Of a DNA stretch of 64,000 nucleotides, positions 13,001 through 24,312 are shown one piece after another (positions within the stretch are counted from its first letter, which is position 1; each line of letters opens with the position of its first letter). Origin of the DNA: Gaeumannomyces sp. JS-464 (taxonomy: Eukaryota; Ascomycota; Sordariomycetes; Magnaporthales; Magnaporthaceae); NCBI GenBank assembly GCA_002197995.1, contig NGZR01000006.1, positions 682,001 through 746,000 of the forward strand, read 5' to 3'. The translations under genes and the position numbers were made by a program. The notes below the pieces were generated by a model. The model saw nothing but the letters and a program-made list of their open reading frames with translations. It searched no databases and was not told the origin of the DNA.

Positions 13001-15470
13001 GAAAAAAAACGGGACGAAGCGAATATGTATCGATTACCGCTCGTTAAACGAAATTACGATTAAAAATCGATATTTTTTACCTTTTATTAACGAGCTGCGC
13101 GATAAGCTTGGTAAAGCCTAATATTTTACGGTTTTAAACTTACGGAAATCTTATAGTTTAATACGGATTAAAAAGGGCTAAAAGTGGTTTACGGCTTTTA
13201 AAATAAAATTTGGATATTACGAGTTTTTGGTAATAACTTTCGGGTTTACTAATGGACTAATTACGTTTTAAAAGATAATTAACCATATATTACGCGAGTA
13301 TTTTAACATTTTCGTTTTCGCGTATTTAAACGATATTTTAATTTTTTCGAAAACGATGGAAAAATATAAGCAGCACGTATATAAAATGTTTTAAAAACTG
13401 CTTAATGCAAAGCTTTTTGTTAAACTAGAAAAATGCGAATGGCATTCGTAAAAAGTCGCTTTTTTAAAGTTTATAATTATATTTAAATAGGTTTGCATAA
13501 ACTTTAAAAAGTTATAAAAGTTAAAAAATGGCTTATATTTAAAAACGTTACAAAATACGAAAGTTTTTAAAGTTTTTAAACTCTTATAAACGGTTTATCC
13601 GTAATTATAGCAAAATCGCCATATTATTTACGAATTTTATTAAAAACGACTATTAGTTTTATTAGGAAAAGTGAAAACAAAAAGCTTTCGAGCAATTATA
13701 AAACGCCGTATTAAAAAAATTAATATTAGTATTTTTAAACCTAAAAAAAGCTTTTAAAGTTAAAACTAACGCGTCGAATTACGCGATCAGCGGCTAATTT
13801 AAATAGCGAAACGATTAAAAACGAATTTATTTTTGCGCGTTTTTTTCGCAAAAGTTAAATAAATTTAAATTAAACTACCAAATTACAATAAGGAACTTTT
13901 GGCAATTATCCGAGCATTTGAAAAATAACGACCGTACTTTTATAAAGCAAAACACTAAATTATAATTTACATAAACTATAAAAACTTAACACACTTTATT
14001 ATAAGTAAAAACTTAAATAAACGATAAATCCGTTAAAGCGAGTTTTTGCAAAACTACGATATCCGGATTAAATACCAGAAAGGGTCGGAAAACGGCCAAA
14101 CGAATGCTTTAAGCCGACGACCGGACTATTTGGTTGCAATACTTAAAAAACACGGGTAATTTTAGCGGAAAAACCAAACGGATTTTTAATCCCGGTATAA
14201 AAGATATTCGTTAAAACGGTCTGGTAAAGAAAAGTTTAAACTTTAAAAAAAATCTAACAAGTTTATAACCAGCTGGCATACGGTTACCAAAATGTAAAAA
14301 AAAAACATAAAAACGGCTATAATAACATTACGGGTTTGCAAAAACTTAAGCCGAAATATAAAACGTAATACAAAATTATAAAAATTATGCTAAAAATAAA
14401 GCCAATAGGCATAAACTGTATAAATTATTACAACTTTTGCTAATATCGGACGAAGCATAACAAAGAGTTACTATAAATTTCGTTATTAAACTTTCCCAAT
14501 TTAAAAAACCGATAACTGGAGTAAAATACGACAATGTATTAATAATAATAAATAAGCTTACTAAATACGCCTTATTCCTACCGTATAAAAAAAGCAGTAA
14601 CGCTATTAAATTAACGTATGTTTTTATTAAGCACGTAAAAGCGGAACGCGGCACGCCGAACCGTTTAGTTACGGATAAAAATAAGCTATTTACAAGCAGG
14701 TTTTGGAAAAGGCTTACAGTTTTGTTAAAAGCTAAGCATTTTTTATTTACAACTTACCATTTTTAAACAAATAAATAAACAAAACAAACGAATTAAACTG
14801 TAAAGCAGTATTTACGTTACTACGTTAATTATAAACAAAATAATTAAATATAACTATTCCTTATAACTTAGTTCGTTTATAACAGTTTAGTTTATAAAAG
14901 CATAAAGATTATACCGTTTTATGCGAATTACGGGTTTACGTTTACGGCGTATAAAAAACCTAAAGCAAAAAAACATGCTTTAATAGCGGAAATATAAGTA
15001 ATAAAGCTTACTAAGCTGCATAAACACTTCCAAGCAAAACTAAAAAAAGCTATAGCACCGTATAGCCATTTAAACAAACAAAAAAAAATCGAAAAACCGA
15101 CTTTTAAAAAAAAAATAGCGTTTATCTTTTTCGACGCAATATTAAAACCAAACGACCGAGCGATAAGCTAAACCATAAAAAACTAGGACCGTTTAAAGTA
15201 TTAAAAAAAGTTTCGAACGTTAATTACAAACTCCGACTACCGTTAATTATAAAATCCCACCCGGTTTTTTATATTTCCCTATTTAAATTAGCGTTACCGG
15301 GTTTTAAAAGCGACGAGTTAATAAAAGTTAACCTAAAACAAAAGTACGAAATCGAAAACATTTTAAATTATAAGCTAAAAAGCAAGCCCAAAAAGTACCT
15401 AATTAAATGGAAAAAGTACGGCCACGAGGAAAATACCTGGGAAACAGCAACTAACCTTGTAAATTGCTAA
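10036..15470 (+). pseudogene. Element B gag-pol-chromodomain, RIP-inactivated
   Basis: Gag spans about 10036-10960. A zinc knuckle follows at 10962-11007 (CFKYS-stop-TGHIKANC; second Cys changed to Tyr). Protease is inferred around 11460-11800. RT runs about 12980-13450, with the catalytic box changed to YLND at 13323-13334. RNase H is near 13700-14050. Integrase (about 14320-15000) still shows LFLPYKKSSNA and PNRLVTDKNKLFTSRFWKRL. The C-terminal chromodomain (15344-15470) is well preserved, reading YEIENIL...KPKKYLIKWKKYGHEENTWE, with a stop after NC. A chromodomain normally directs chromovirus integration to heterochromatin. Dozens of TAA/TAG codons make it inactive. Confidence 0.85.
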
Positions 15471-15576
15471 AAAGTTTTAACGAAATACCGGCAAAAGCAC
15501 TTATAAAAAGGTTAGCAAAAGCAAAAGTAGCTAGGAAACCAATCGGCGAAAACTCGACAATCGGGTTTCTAATAAT

Positions 15577-15640
15577 GGTCGTGCCGGGGTTCGAGCCCGA
15601 AATTTCGGCAAAAAAACTAAAACCGTACCTAATGCGCTAT
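15577..15640 (-). other. tRNA-like motif, first copy in element B
   Basis: The inverse strand reads TAGCGCATTAGG ... GCCGAAATTTCGGG-CTCGAACCCCGGCACGACC. The T-arm-like stem (TCGGG/CCCGG) is intact. It sits about 110 bp past the chromodomain, antisense to the element. Confidence 0.5.
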
Positions 15641-15782
15641 AAAACCCAAAGAAATTGTTAAAAAAAAGCACGGTTTACTAAAACTAAATAAGGTAAAAGG
15701 GTTTATTACGAACGGTTAGGAAAAAAAAAGCATTACTATAATAGCACTATCGGTTTAACGATAATATTATTATAATAAACGA

Positions 15783-15855
15783 ACCCGCTAAAAATCGAAC
15801 CTGCGACTTCGGCAAAGAAAAACCAAAGCTACACTTAATGTGCTACGGGTTTTAA
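15783..15855 (-). other. Second, fuller tRNA-like motif in element B
   Basis: The inverse strand begins AACCCGTAGCACATTAAG and ends GGTTCGATTTTTAGCGGGTT. The two ends can pair (AACCCG with CGGGTT), followed by a D-arm-like hairpin (GCAC/GTGT) and a T-loop TTCGATT. The anticodon arm does not fold with a 7-nt loop, and the T-stem is partly broken. It looks like a decayed tRNA-derived sequence rather than a working gene. Confidence 0.45.
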
Positions 15856-16562
15856 AAAAGCGTTAAAAAAAAGAACTACTTACGGGAGTTAAAAAAGGCA
15901 AACAGGTTTAAGTTAGGATTAACTTTAAGCATTTGCCAATCGAAAAAAACGGCAAAAGCTAAACGTGGCTTAAATTGCAAAGCAGCTTAATAGGCCTGCC
16001 GGTCGGCCTTTTCCCGTTTAATACGCTTTAACTTTTCCATAGCGTTAATACTACGACGAATTGCACGCATTTTTTTTTCGAACCATATTTTTTTTTATTT
16101 TCGCAAACGTTTTAGCTTATTATCCAAAGCACGGCGTTCGTTATCCAAAGCGCGACGTTCTTTTTCCACCGTTTTAACCTTCGCTTTTATTTGCTAATAT
16201 TGCAAGCTGATAAAACGGAGCTGCTTAAAAAAAAGGCCTAAAATATCGCAATTTAAACGGTTCCGATCGAAAAATTTTACGTATCGCGACGAATTTTAAA
16301 AAAAGGCCTCGCACTTTCACGCTTTAAAACCTCGTAATAGAAAAAGCAAAAAGGCATTTTAACAAAAAAAAAACGATTTGCGCGAGTAAATCCTTGCGTT
16401 AAAAGGTTTTTTTTTGCAAAAGGACGTTTTCGCACCCGATTAAATATTTTGTTAAAATAATAAAAGGATAGGAAATGGTAAAAAAGAAAGGTATTTACCA
16501 TTAATAAAAAGCGGGGCGATAAGGTTAAACCAAAGGGATTTAACCTGGAAAGGGAAACCTAA
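15856..16562. other. Element B 3' non-coding region
   Basis: AT-rich sequence between the tRNA-like motifs and the 3' LTR. It ends in the purine-rich tract. Short frames present are interrupted and lack recognisable domains. Confidence 0.45.
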
Positions 16563-16990
16563 TATTACGATTAGCATGCAAGCTTTAAGGCGTAGGACGG
16601 GAAGGGCTTTAAATGGTGCCCTTGCTTCGCATTTGGTTACGTGGAGTTACGTAATTATAATTAGATTTTTAAATTTGTATTAAAAGGATTATAAATCCAC
16701 AAAGCTAAAAAGATTTTTGGATTTGTGCTAAAAGGACTACAAATCCACAAATCTAAAAACTACTAAGGTAAAAACAACGTGTATATAAAAAATAGGTTTC
16801 CTTTTAATTTTAAGTAGCTTTTAACTAAGGCTTCGGCATTAGTTAACTTAAGTTAGCTCCCAGGCATCCCCTAAGGCAAGCAATTAGATTGTCTTTTTAA
16901 GTTACGTGTCCCTTATTTACCATCACTAGCGATACTGTCCTTTCCACCCTCGAAGTGCCCTACCCTAAAAGCAAACCCTTAATTGTAACA
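16563..16990 (+). repeat. 3' LTR of element B
   Basis: TATTACGATTAGCATGC...CTTAATTGTAACA, 428 bp; the first G has decayed to A. It keeps more C and G than the 5' copy. Confidence 0.88.
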
Positions 16991-16995
16991 AATAA

Positions 16996-17225
16996 TAGGA
17001 AACCTATTTTTTATATATACGCTGTTTTATCCTAGTAATTCTTTAAATTTGTTATTTTGCTTACAAATTTAAAAATCCTTTTGGATTTGTAGCTTTGCTT
17101 ATAAATCTAAAAATTTAAGCTTAAATAAGCTTATTACGTAACTTTGCAAGTCCACGCGCGGGGCAAAAGCACTACCCGGGGCCTTTCCCGCTTTATTTCT
17201 TAAAGCTTGCATACTGGTCGTAACA
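16996..17225 (-). repeat. LTR of element A (right copy, 5' LTR), second part
   Basis: Continues the interrupted LTR (GGAAACCTATTTTTTATATATACGC...) and ends ACTGGTCGTAACA, followed by TSD TTAAA at 17226-17230. It has two satellite units; the left LTR of A has three. Confidence 0.85.
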
Positions 17226-17230
17226 TTAAA

Positions 17231-18442
17231 TGCCGGAGGTTTTTTTAATTAGCCTCGTTACGACCTTTTGCCGGGGACTCCGTGCTTACTTTTAACCTTC
17301 CAAAAGTATCCGTATCGAAAGTATCGCCTTCGACTTTTTCCGTCGCTTTTACGTCGCAATTTTACTCCATTTTTTTTTTAATATAAAAGGTTACGTCGGA
17401 ATTAATATAGTAAACGCATAATTAAAGCTTGCAAAAGGGAAACACGGTTTCGGCGGCGCTGCGGAAGCGATTATCCCCGTCGGATATAATAACTTCTGGT
17501 ACCAGGATTTTGGCTTGCAAAAAAAGCGCTAGAAGTTCGGAATGCTTAAGTAAACGTTTCCTCCATTTCGTTCGCAATAAGCGCCCAAAAAACCGGCAAC
17601 GTTATGCGTTTATTAGTAACGATTACCGCCGAAAATAAGTGCATTTAATGCTTATTCGTTTTATAAGTAACGTCGATTTGGAGGTAACGAAAGCCGGCCC
17701 GGAAGGGCGAAACGATAGCCTTATATACCCAAGTGGCGCCGCAAAATCTAGCAGTTCCTTTTGGCCTTTGCTGGAGGAAATCTCGAGGCGTGAAGTTTTT
17801 AAACGCTATTTTAAGGTCGTCGAAAAACCGCAAAAGGCGGCTATTGGGTGGTATCCTCTCCACGCGTTCCTTTTGGTAAATCGCCCGCCACCGATACAAA
17901 GCCGAAAATCGCTAAAAGAGCGGGGTATCGTTGAAATATAATGTCGAAGATCGCCCGGGTACGAATCGTTAAGTCGCGGAAAAAAGACTTACAAAGCCTC
18001 GCCTGGCTTTTACTAAAGCGGGCGGCCAAAAAGCTAGCTTCGTAGGCTTTTATTTGGTGCGGAAGGTGCTTTACATGGCTAAAGTTAATTATACGAGCGC
18101 TTTAAGCGCCTCCGTTAACCGCGAGCCTTTAAATAACTATCTCGTAAAGGCAACAGGCGGTTTGGGAAGTGCGGGATTTTTTGCGAAGGTTTTAAAAGGG
18201 TTGGTTGCGCTGCCGTAGGCGGCAAGCGTAATAAATCTTTTTAGCGCTTTTATCGTTTTTAATAGTGCGTTTAGTAGTTAACTTAACGCTTTAAAGGCTT
18301 AAGTACTCGTCGAGGCCTCCTTGTCACGGTGCAATCGTTTTTAATAAGAACTTCGCACGGTTATAGCCCTAGCTATAACAACGTTCCTCTTTTGCCTTCG
18401 TGGTGCACGTGAATTAACCTTAGTTTTGTCCCGTAATAATAT
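17231..18442 (-). pseudogene. MULE transposase, central catalytic part
   Basis: Reading right to left, the minus strand gives an IYN-like segment (about 17950) and then GFRYLQIDVTYKTN. The first candidate catalytic Asp is at 17672-17674. Next come FSAVIVTNKRITLPVFWALI and VIISDGDNRFRSAAETVFPFCKL, with the second Asp near 17479-17481, and then a decayed LCxWHINxxV motif read as LCVYYINSDV. These are hallmarks of the MULE DDE domain, where the Asp residues bind the metal ions for transposition. Stops interrupt the frame. The C-terminal continuation is at 1200-2128. The N-terminal end probably continues at 30655-30943 beyond element C. Confidence 0.75.
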
Positions 18443-18619
18443 TGTTACGGAGCGATTCCCAGCCACCACCCAGCCATTACTTAATATTACGAAGCGATTC
18501 CCAGCCACCACTTAGCTTATATATACGGCTTTCCGCTATTAAATAAATAGGAGTTTTTTTTTTCCCTCCTCGCGCAATAATAAGCTTTTTTTTTAGCATT
18601 TAAATATTGCACTATAATA
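18443..18619 (+). repeat. 5' LTR of element C (heavily RIPed)
   Basis: 177 bp, TGTTACGGAGCG...TGCACTATAATA. It has two copies of a roughly 42-bp unit (TAATATTACGGAGCGATCCC...); the 3' LTR has three. Differences from the 3' copy are almost all C-to-T or G-to-A. Confidence 0.7.
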
Positions 18620-20230
18620 ATTTATTGCGCCATTTTCCAAAAACCGGTTAAAACCGACCGCTTTTTGCTAGGACCAAAACGTAACACACTACGGAACTAT
18701 AGACAAAACTACGAAGCATTATTAAAAAACCGACGGCAAACCGATAGCCACCTATTAAAACTTTCAAAACGATTAGGAGCTATTTATATAACAAACAAAG
18801 CCTCGAACAGCGGAGCCGCATTACAAAACGAGCGGAGCTTTGGCGAATTTTTCGCCGAATTTCCTATTTTAATAACCTTAATTCGAAAGGCAAAAAAAGC
18901 GAGTATAACAGTTTTTATCGGCGTTATTAGCGGTTTTAAACAAACGATGGACCAAATAAACGCTATCCTGTTAAAATTAAACAGCGGCGTAAACAATTTG
19001 CTTATTACTAATACTGCTATTAAAAACAGCCTAAACCAAATATCGATAACGCATTAAACCGCATTAGCCGATATAAAACGAAAAATGGCTAAAAACGCTA
19101 AATTGGAAAAAAATAAACGGGAAACGAACGCGTTGGAAAAGCGGTAATAGCCCGGCTTAAAAAGCGCGGGATAGGATTATAATCCTCGAAGCATAATAAA
19201 AATAAAGGCGGGGATTTGGCTACCGAAGGTTAACCCGTTACGAGGACCTTTTTAGCTTAAAAACGCATATACCAATTACCAGCAAAGCATTTACATTTAC
19301 ACTAACGCTAATTTCCTACTAATTAACGCTTTTTTATTAACCACCGGGAAAACGGCGGCTTTTTAACCTAAAGCTTACAACCTTTTAACGTTCGCAAAAA
19401 AGCAGCTTTTATTTAAAGCACGATAAAAGGCTTACAAATCCTAAAAAGCTTAACTGCAAACCAAATTCGCGCTAAACGGACCAGCGTTCCCAAAGGACGA
19501 AAAAAGGGTGTTATACGCCGGGCAATTTTTCGCGGGATAAACGTACAGTTTAATTAAAAGCAGGATGCCTACCGACGATAACCCGTCGCCTAAATAAATC
19601 CATACTATCGCTAATTTGTTCCGCACTTTTAACTCGGTATATATTACGACCGACGCGGCATAAGCGGCCCAACGGCATTTCGCTAGCTTTAAATAAGGAA
19701 AAAGCTTTTTCGGAAATTTTATTAACAAATTCCACCGTTTCGCCGATTTATACGATATAATTAATGCATAATTAATAAAAGCTTTAAAAAAAAAGTTAAT
19801 AGCGAATTTAACGGGCTATTTCGCTTTATTTTCCTATTATTACAACCAGTTTTTAACGCATTCGATAAATAAGTAGCACTATTCCGCGATTTGTTTAATA
19901 ATATCGCCGATTATATTTATCGCTAGCGGAATTATAATTAAACGTTTTAAAACCGCCCGGGTCCGTAATAAAACACGGCGTATAGCGGCGACCTTATAAA
20001 TTTTAACAAGGTTAATACTGAAAGCCGCCCTCCTATTACGCTAGCAAAAAAAAACCGGCGTATAGCTTAAAACTTTTATTTTTATTGCGGAAAGGAAAAA
20101 CATATATCCCGCGCATATTTTGCGAAAACTAGCAGAAACCGGCGAAAAAAAAGTAAACTTTGCGTTAAAACGCACGCGAAGCATTCGAAAGCAGCCATTT
20201 TAAACAAATATAAAAAGAATTTTTTTTAGC
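18620..20230 (+). pseudogene. Element C gag
   Basis: The longest surviving frame is 18665-19057 (130 residues, starting MLGPKRNTLRNYRQNY), with an amphipathic, coiled-coil-like composition and no assignable fold. Near 20075-20130 the frame reads YFYCGKEKHISRAYFAKTSRNRR. This is a CCHC zinc knuckle (form CFYCGKxGHISRAC) in which both outer Cys codons have become Tyr through TGY to TAY. Such knuckles bind genomic RNA during capsid assembly. Several TAA/TAG codons occur between these points. Assignment as gag rests on position between the LTR and RT and on the knuckle. Confidence 0.65.
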
Positions 20231-23200
20231 TTTATAAGTTTTAATACAATTTTTTCCTTTTTTATATATTTACGTTTTAGCAATATAAAAGCCATTTTAT
20301 GCTAATTGTTAATCGATACGAAATGTTTACTATAAGCGTTTATCGATAACTTTTTCGCGTATAAATACTAGCTTTTACGCTAACCTTTACTACGATTAAA
20401 ACCATTTCGTTTCGCAAACGAAAACATCGCAAAGTACATTACCAAATACGTTAAAATACGATATTATTTCGCCGATAAAACGGAAGTATTAGCAATATAT
20501 TACTGGCTTTTAAACGGTTTTAATATCATTTTCGGCCTTTTTTAGCTTAAATATTATAACCCCGTTATCGATTAAAAAGCAAGCATATTAACAATCGACG
20601 GCAAAACGATAGCGAAAACCTAATACGCTATATTAAAACTGGAAATACAAATTTTAACGCTACTAATTCTTTCACTTTTTGCAAATAACTAAACGTATAA
20701 ACCGAACGAACCATATTAAAAAAACTTATTATTAAAACGATAATTAAACGTTTAAAAAACACGCGAAACTTTAACGAAATCGCCGATAAAACGTTAACCG
20801 CTTTTTTGCGATTTATTTTAATTTTGGATAATACATTTAATATTGTTAAACTATTACTACGTTTTTAAACTTTTCGAAATTGGATTAACGAAATATCGCA
20901 TTTTTAAAGAATTTCTAACGAAAATATTAAAAAATATTTAAAAGGAAAGCTATTGGTAATAATGCAAAAAATCCTAAATAAATTCCCCGTTAAGCTAAAA
21001 AAATAGCTAAATGCTTTTTACTAAAAAACGCAAACATTTTACCATTTTACCGGCCGTTTAATTATAAAATCGAGCTATTCGCCGGTTAAACACCACTATA
21101 TAGCTATTATAAAGCCATATTACCAAAAAAATTACGCGTAATTCGCAAATATTTAAATAAGCATTTAAATAAAGGTTTTATTCGCCCGAGCCAATTTTTC
21201 ACCGCGGCGCCGGTGCTTTTCGCGCGAAAACCCGGTAAAAAAGTACGGGTTTATATCGATTATAAAGGATTAAATAACGTTACCGTAAAAAACCAGTACT
21301 TTATCCCGCTTATTAAAAAAACTTTTAACGCGTTATTTAAAGCAAAATGGTTTTTTAAGTTAAATATTACTACGGGATTTAAGCGTTTGCGGATCGCCCC
21401 GAAAAATGAATAAAAAAGCGTTTATTACTAAATTCGGCTTTTTCGAATGCCTTATCGCTAATTTTAATATAACAAAAGCTTTAAACTTATTTTAACATTA
21501 TATTAACCACACGTTAAGCGATGTTTTAAACAAATTCGCTATTGCCTATTTAAACGACGTGCTTATTTATAATTAAACGCGGGCGGAATACCGGCGATAT
21601 GTTAAAAATATAATATAAAAACTTGCAAACGCCGGCTTTATTATCGACATTAGGAAATGCGAATTCGGCGGATAAAAAACAAAATACCTCGGTTTAGTTA
21701 TTATAATAACGGGGATACGTATAAACGAAAACAAAATACGGGCGATTAAAAAATGGTAAAAACCATATTCGCTAAAAAACTTTTAACATTTTGTTAAATT
21801 CGCTAACTTTTACCGACGATTTATTAAAAGCTTTTTTTATCGCGTAATTTTTAACAATATTAATAAGCGAAAAAAGTTAGCCGGGTTTACTTATAGCTAA
21901 AACTTCGACGGCATTTCGACAGTTAAAAAACTTTTTTTCGATTATAATTACTTTAGCTTTTTATAACCCCAGCAAACGAATTATCGTAAAAACGGACGCT
22001 TTTAATTAGGCGTTTAGCGGAGTCCTATTTTAAAAAAACGATAACGCAGCCCGACGCTTAATTGCCTTTTTTTTCGTTTAAACATTCGCTAGCGGAATGT
22101 AATTACGAAATTTATAATAAAAAACTTTTAGCTATAATTAAAGCTTTTGAAAAATAGCGCCCCGAGCTTTAAAATACCAAATAACTAATAAAAGTTTAGT
22201 TAAATTATAAAAACCTTTAATATTTCGTAACTATTAAACTTTTAAACCAGCGATAAATCTGGTAGTTAAAATTCCTTAGCGATTTTAGGTTTTAAATTAT
22301 TTATAAACTAGGAAAATTAATAGTTGTGCTAAATGCACTTTCCCGATTACCGGGCGTCCAATTAACGGATATACGCGATATAATAAACGATAAAATCGCA
22401 TTACGCTAAAAAACGTTATTTTTAAAAAGTGTTTAGCAATTAAAACATTAGCAAAACGACGGTATACCGATATTTTTATAATACATAGCATTTTATTAAT
22501 TGGATATATTAAAACTCATTAATACGCTAATCGATAATATTTACGGGAAATGCGAAATAATTTAAGCGATATTAAAAATATTGCGAAACTTAATAGCTAA
22601 ATAATTCCCGCATTTCGTTCGGAAATATAAAATTGCTAAAACCAATTATTTGGCAATCCGCGGGCGTGTTTATATCGGAAACCGATTATAAATCCCGTTT
22701 AATAACGCTTTAAAATTGCAAATTTTATACCGAATATATAGCTTACCGTTAAAAAAGCATCCCGGTAAAACAAAAATATACGATTTTATATAAAAAATTT
22801 ATACGTAGCTAAATTTATAGCGAAACGTTAGCATTTTTATTTAAAGTTATTATTTATGCAAAATAGTAAAAAAAAAAAGTTCGCCAAACGGATTATTAAA
22901 ACCGTTATTAATACCATTTCGGCCGTAAACGAACATTTTAATAAATTTCGTTAAGCTATTATCGAAATACGAGCGGAACAAAATCGAATACGAAAACGTT
23001 TTAATAATGGTAAACCGTTTAACAAAAATAAAACATTATATTTTAATTGGTATAATAAATGCGGGCTGCTTCGCTAACGCTTTCGTTACGTTAATATATC
23101 GTTATTACGGCACATTAAATACCATCGTTTTTAATAAAAGCACGCAATTCGTTTCGGCATTTTGGAAAGAATTATCGCAACATTTCGGCGTTATTTTTTG

Positions 23201-24310
23201 CATATCGTTATCGCATTACCCGAAATCCGACGAACAAACCGAAATAATTAACGCGTATATAAAACAATACTTTTAAACATTTTGCTTATTTTACTAAAAC
23301 GATTAGGTCGATTAGCTATTTTTAAGAAAATTCGCTAATAATAACCAAATGTTAAAAACTATATACGTTATACCATTTTTCGCTAATTACGAATAGCATT
23401 TACATATAAGCACAAAGCTAAAATCGAAACAAAACAAAATCGAAATACCAGCGATTTAGCGTAAGATTTATAACGCTATTACCGTCGTAAACCGTATCGA
23501 AAAAGTTTTTAAATTTATTAAAATATTGGCAAATATATCCAAAAAACGCTACGAGAAAATAGCGAACCGCTATCGCTAAAAACGCAAAAACATTTAAAAT
23601 AAGCGATTTGGTTTAAATAAATACGAAATATATAGCGATATCCCGCTTTACGTTAAAATTTAGCGATAAATAAGTAAAACCGTTTTACGTAATTAAAATG
23701 TATTTACGCGCTTTTACTATCGATTTGCTGGCGAAATACAAAATCTTTTTTATTTTTTATATATCGCTAATAGCAAAAAAAAAACCGGGCTTGCTAAAAT
23801 AAAGCAAATAAACTAGCAATACGCGGGGCGGGCGAATAGCGTAATATTAACGGAATATTTAAGCTAAAACGACGAAAATCTAGCGAAAAAATAGCATTTT
23901 AACGCGATTTTAAATTTTAAAAAAACACCCGAAATATTAAAATATAAAGTAAAATAAGCTGCGCCGTATAAGCTTACGTAAAAACCAGCACGGTTTTTAA
24001 AAAAAGCGGACGAAAAATATAAAACTTTTATAAACGCCATTTAAACAAGCCAAGCCTTTCGATATAATGGCAACCCCTCGTAGTAAAAGCAGCATAAGCT
24101 TAACGAACAGCCGGTTTCGCGCAACGCGTTAAGCAAAAAACGCTACCCCGAAAACTATGCGAAAAACCGAAACGATAATAGTAGCAAAGCGGATAGCAAT
24201 TACGAAAATAACGCGATTTAATATTTAATTTTAATTGTATAACCGCACGAAAAAAGCCCAAACAGCAAAAGGCCGGCGAAAATAAAAACGATATTAAAAC
24301 GCAAAACTAT
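20231..24310 (+). pseudogene. Element C pol (RT, RNase H, integrase)
   Basis: RT is clear at 21180-21560: RVYIDYKGLNNVTVKNQYFIPLI, then KAKWFFKLNITTGF, with the catalytic box YLND instead of YLDD at 21547-21558. RNase H-like sequence ([16 protein letters not shown]) follows near 22120. The integrase core is open at 23007-23276 (MVNRLTKIKHYILIG ... TQFVSAFWKEL ... DEQTEIINAY). Its SDRG motif reads FNKS, so a catalytic Asp is Asn. A GPF-like segment follows near 23700. The frame is broken by many transition-derived stops, and D1 inserts at the C-terminal end. The element made DNA copies of its RNA and integrated them; this copy cannot. Confidence 0.82.
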
Positions 24311-24312
24311 TA

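Larger units (their letters stand above)
9569..16990 (+). mobile_element. Element B: Ty3/gypsy chromovirus, plus strand, inserted in element A's LTR
   Basis: LTRs lie at 9569-9995 (427 bp) and 16563-16990 (428 bp). A perfect 5-bp TSD AATAA (9564-9568 and 16991-16995) interrupts the right LTR of element A. A purine-rich tract GGAAAGGGAAACC precedes the 3' LTR (about 16547). The interior holds gag, zinc knuckle, protease, RT, RNase H, integrase and chromodomain in the standard order. It inserted after A, so A is the older element. Confidence 0.9.
2134..17225 (-). mobile_element. Element A: Ty3/gypsy chromovirus, minus strand, carrying nested insertions
   Basis: It is flanked by LTRs at 2134-2587 and at 9382-9568 joined to 16996-17225, and by a perfect 5-bp TSD TTAAA (2129-2133 and 17226-17230). 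It is inserted within the MULE transposase gene. The interior encodes a decayed gag-pol on the minus strand ending in a chromodomain. A 483-bp MITE (6670-7152) sits between the protease and RT regions, and element B sits inside the upstream (right-hand) LTR. Net length without insertions is about 7.2 kb. Element E (45830-56455) is the same family in the same orientation and serves as an empty-site reference. Confidence 0.88.

Noticed and set aside
14385..14654. Open minus-strand frame of 89 residues with a hydrophobic, membrane-like composition.
   Set aside because: It lies antisense to the element B integrase core and appears only because RIP removes stops unevenly; the same shadow occurs in element F at 40000-40254.
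15783..15855. Considered as a genuine tRNA gene.
   Set aside because: No 7-nt anticodon loop can be drawn and the T-stem is broken; the first-type motifs also lack a pairing 5' acceptor strand.
18307..18335. GTCACGGTGCA near 18320 resembles the inverse of element C's LTR end.
   Set aside because: Identity stops after about 11 bp, so chance is the better explanation.
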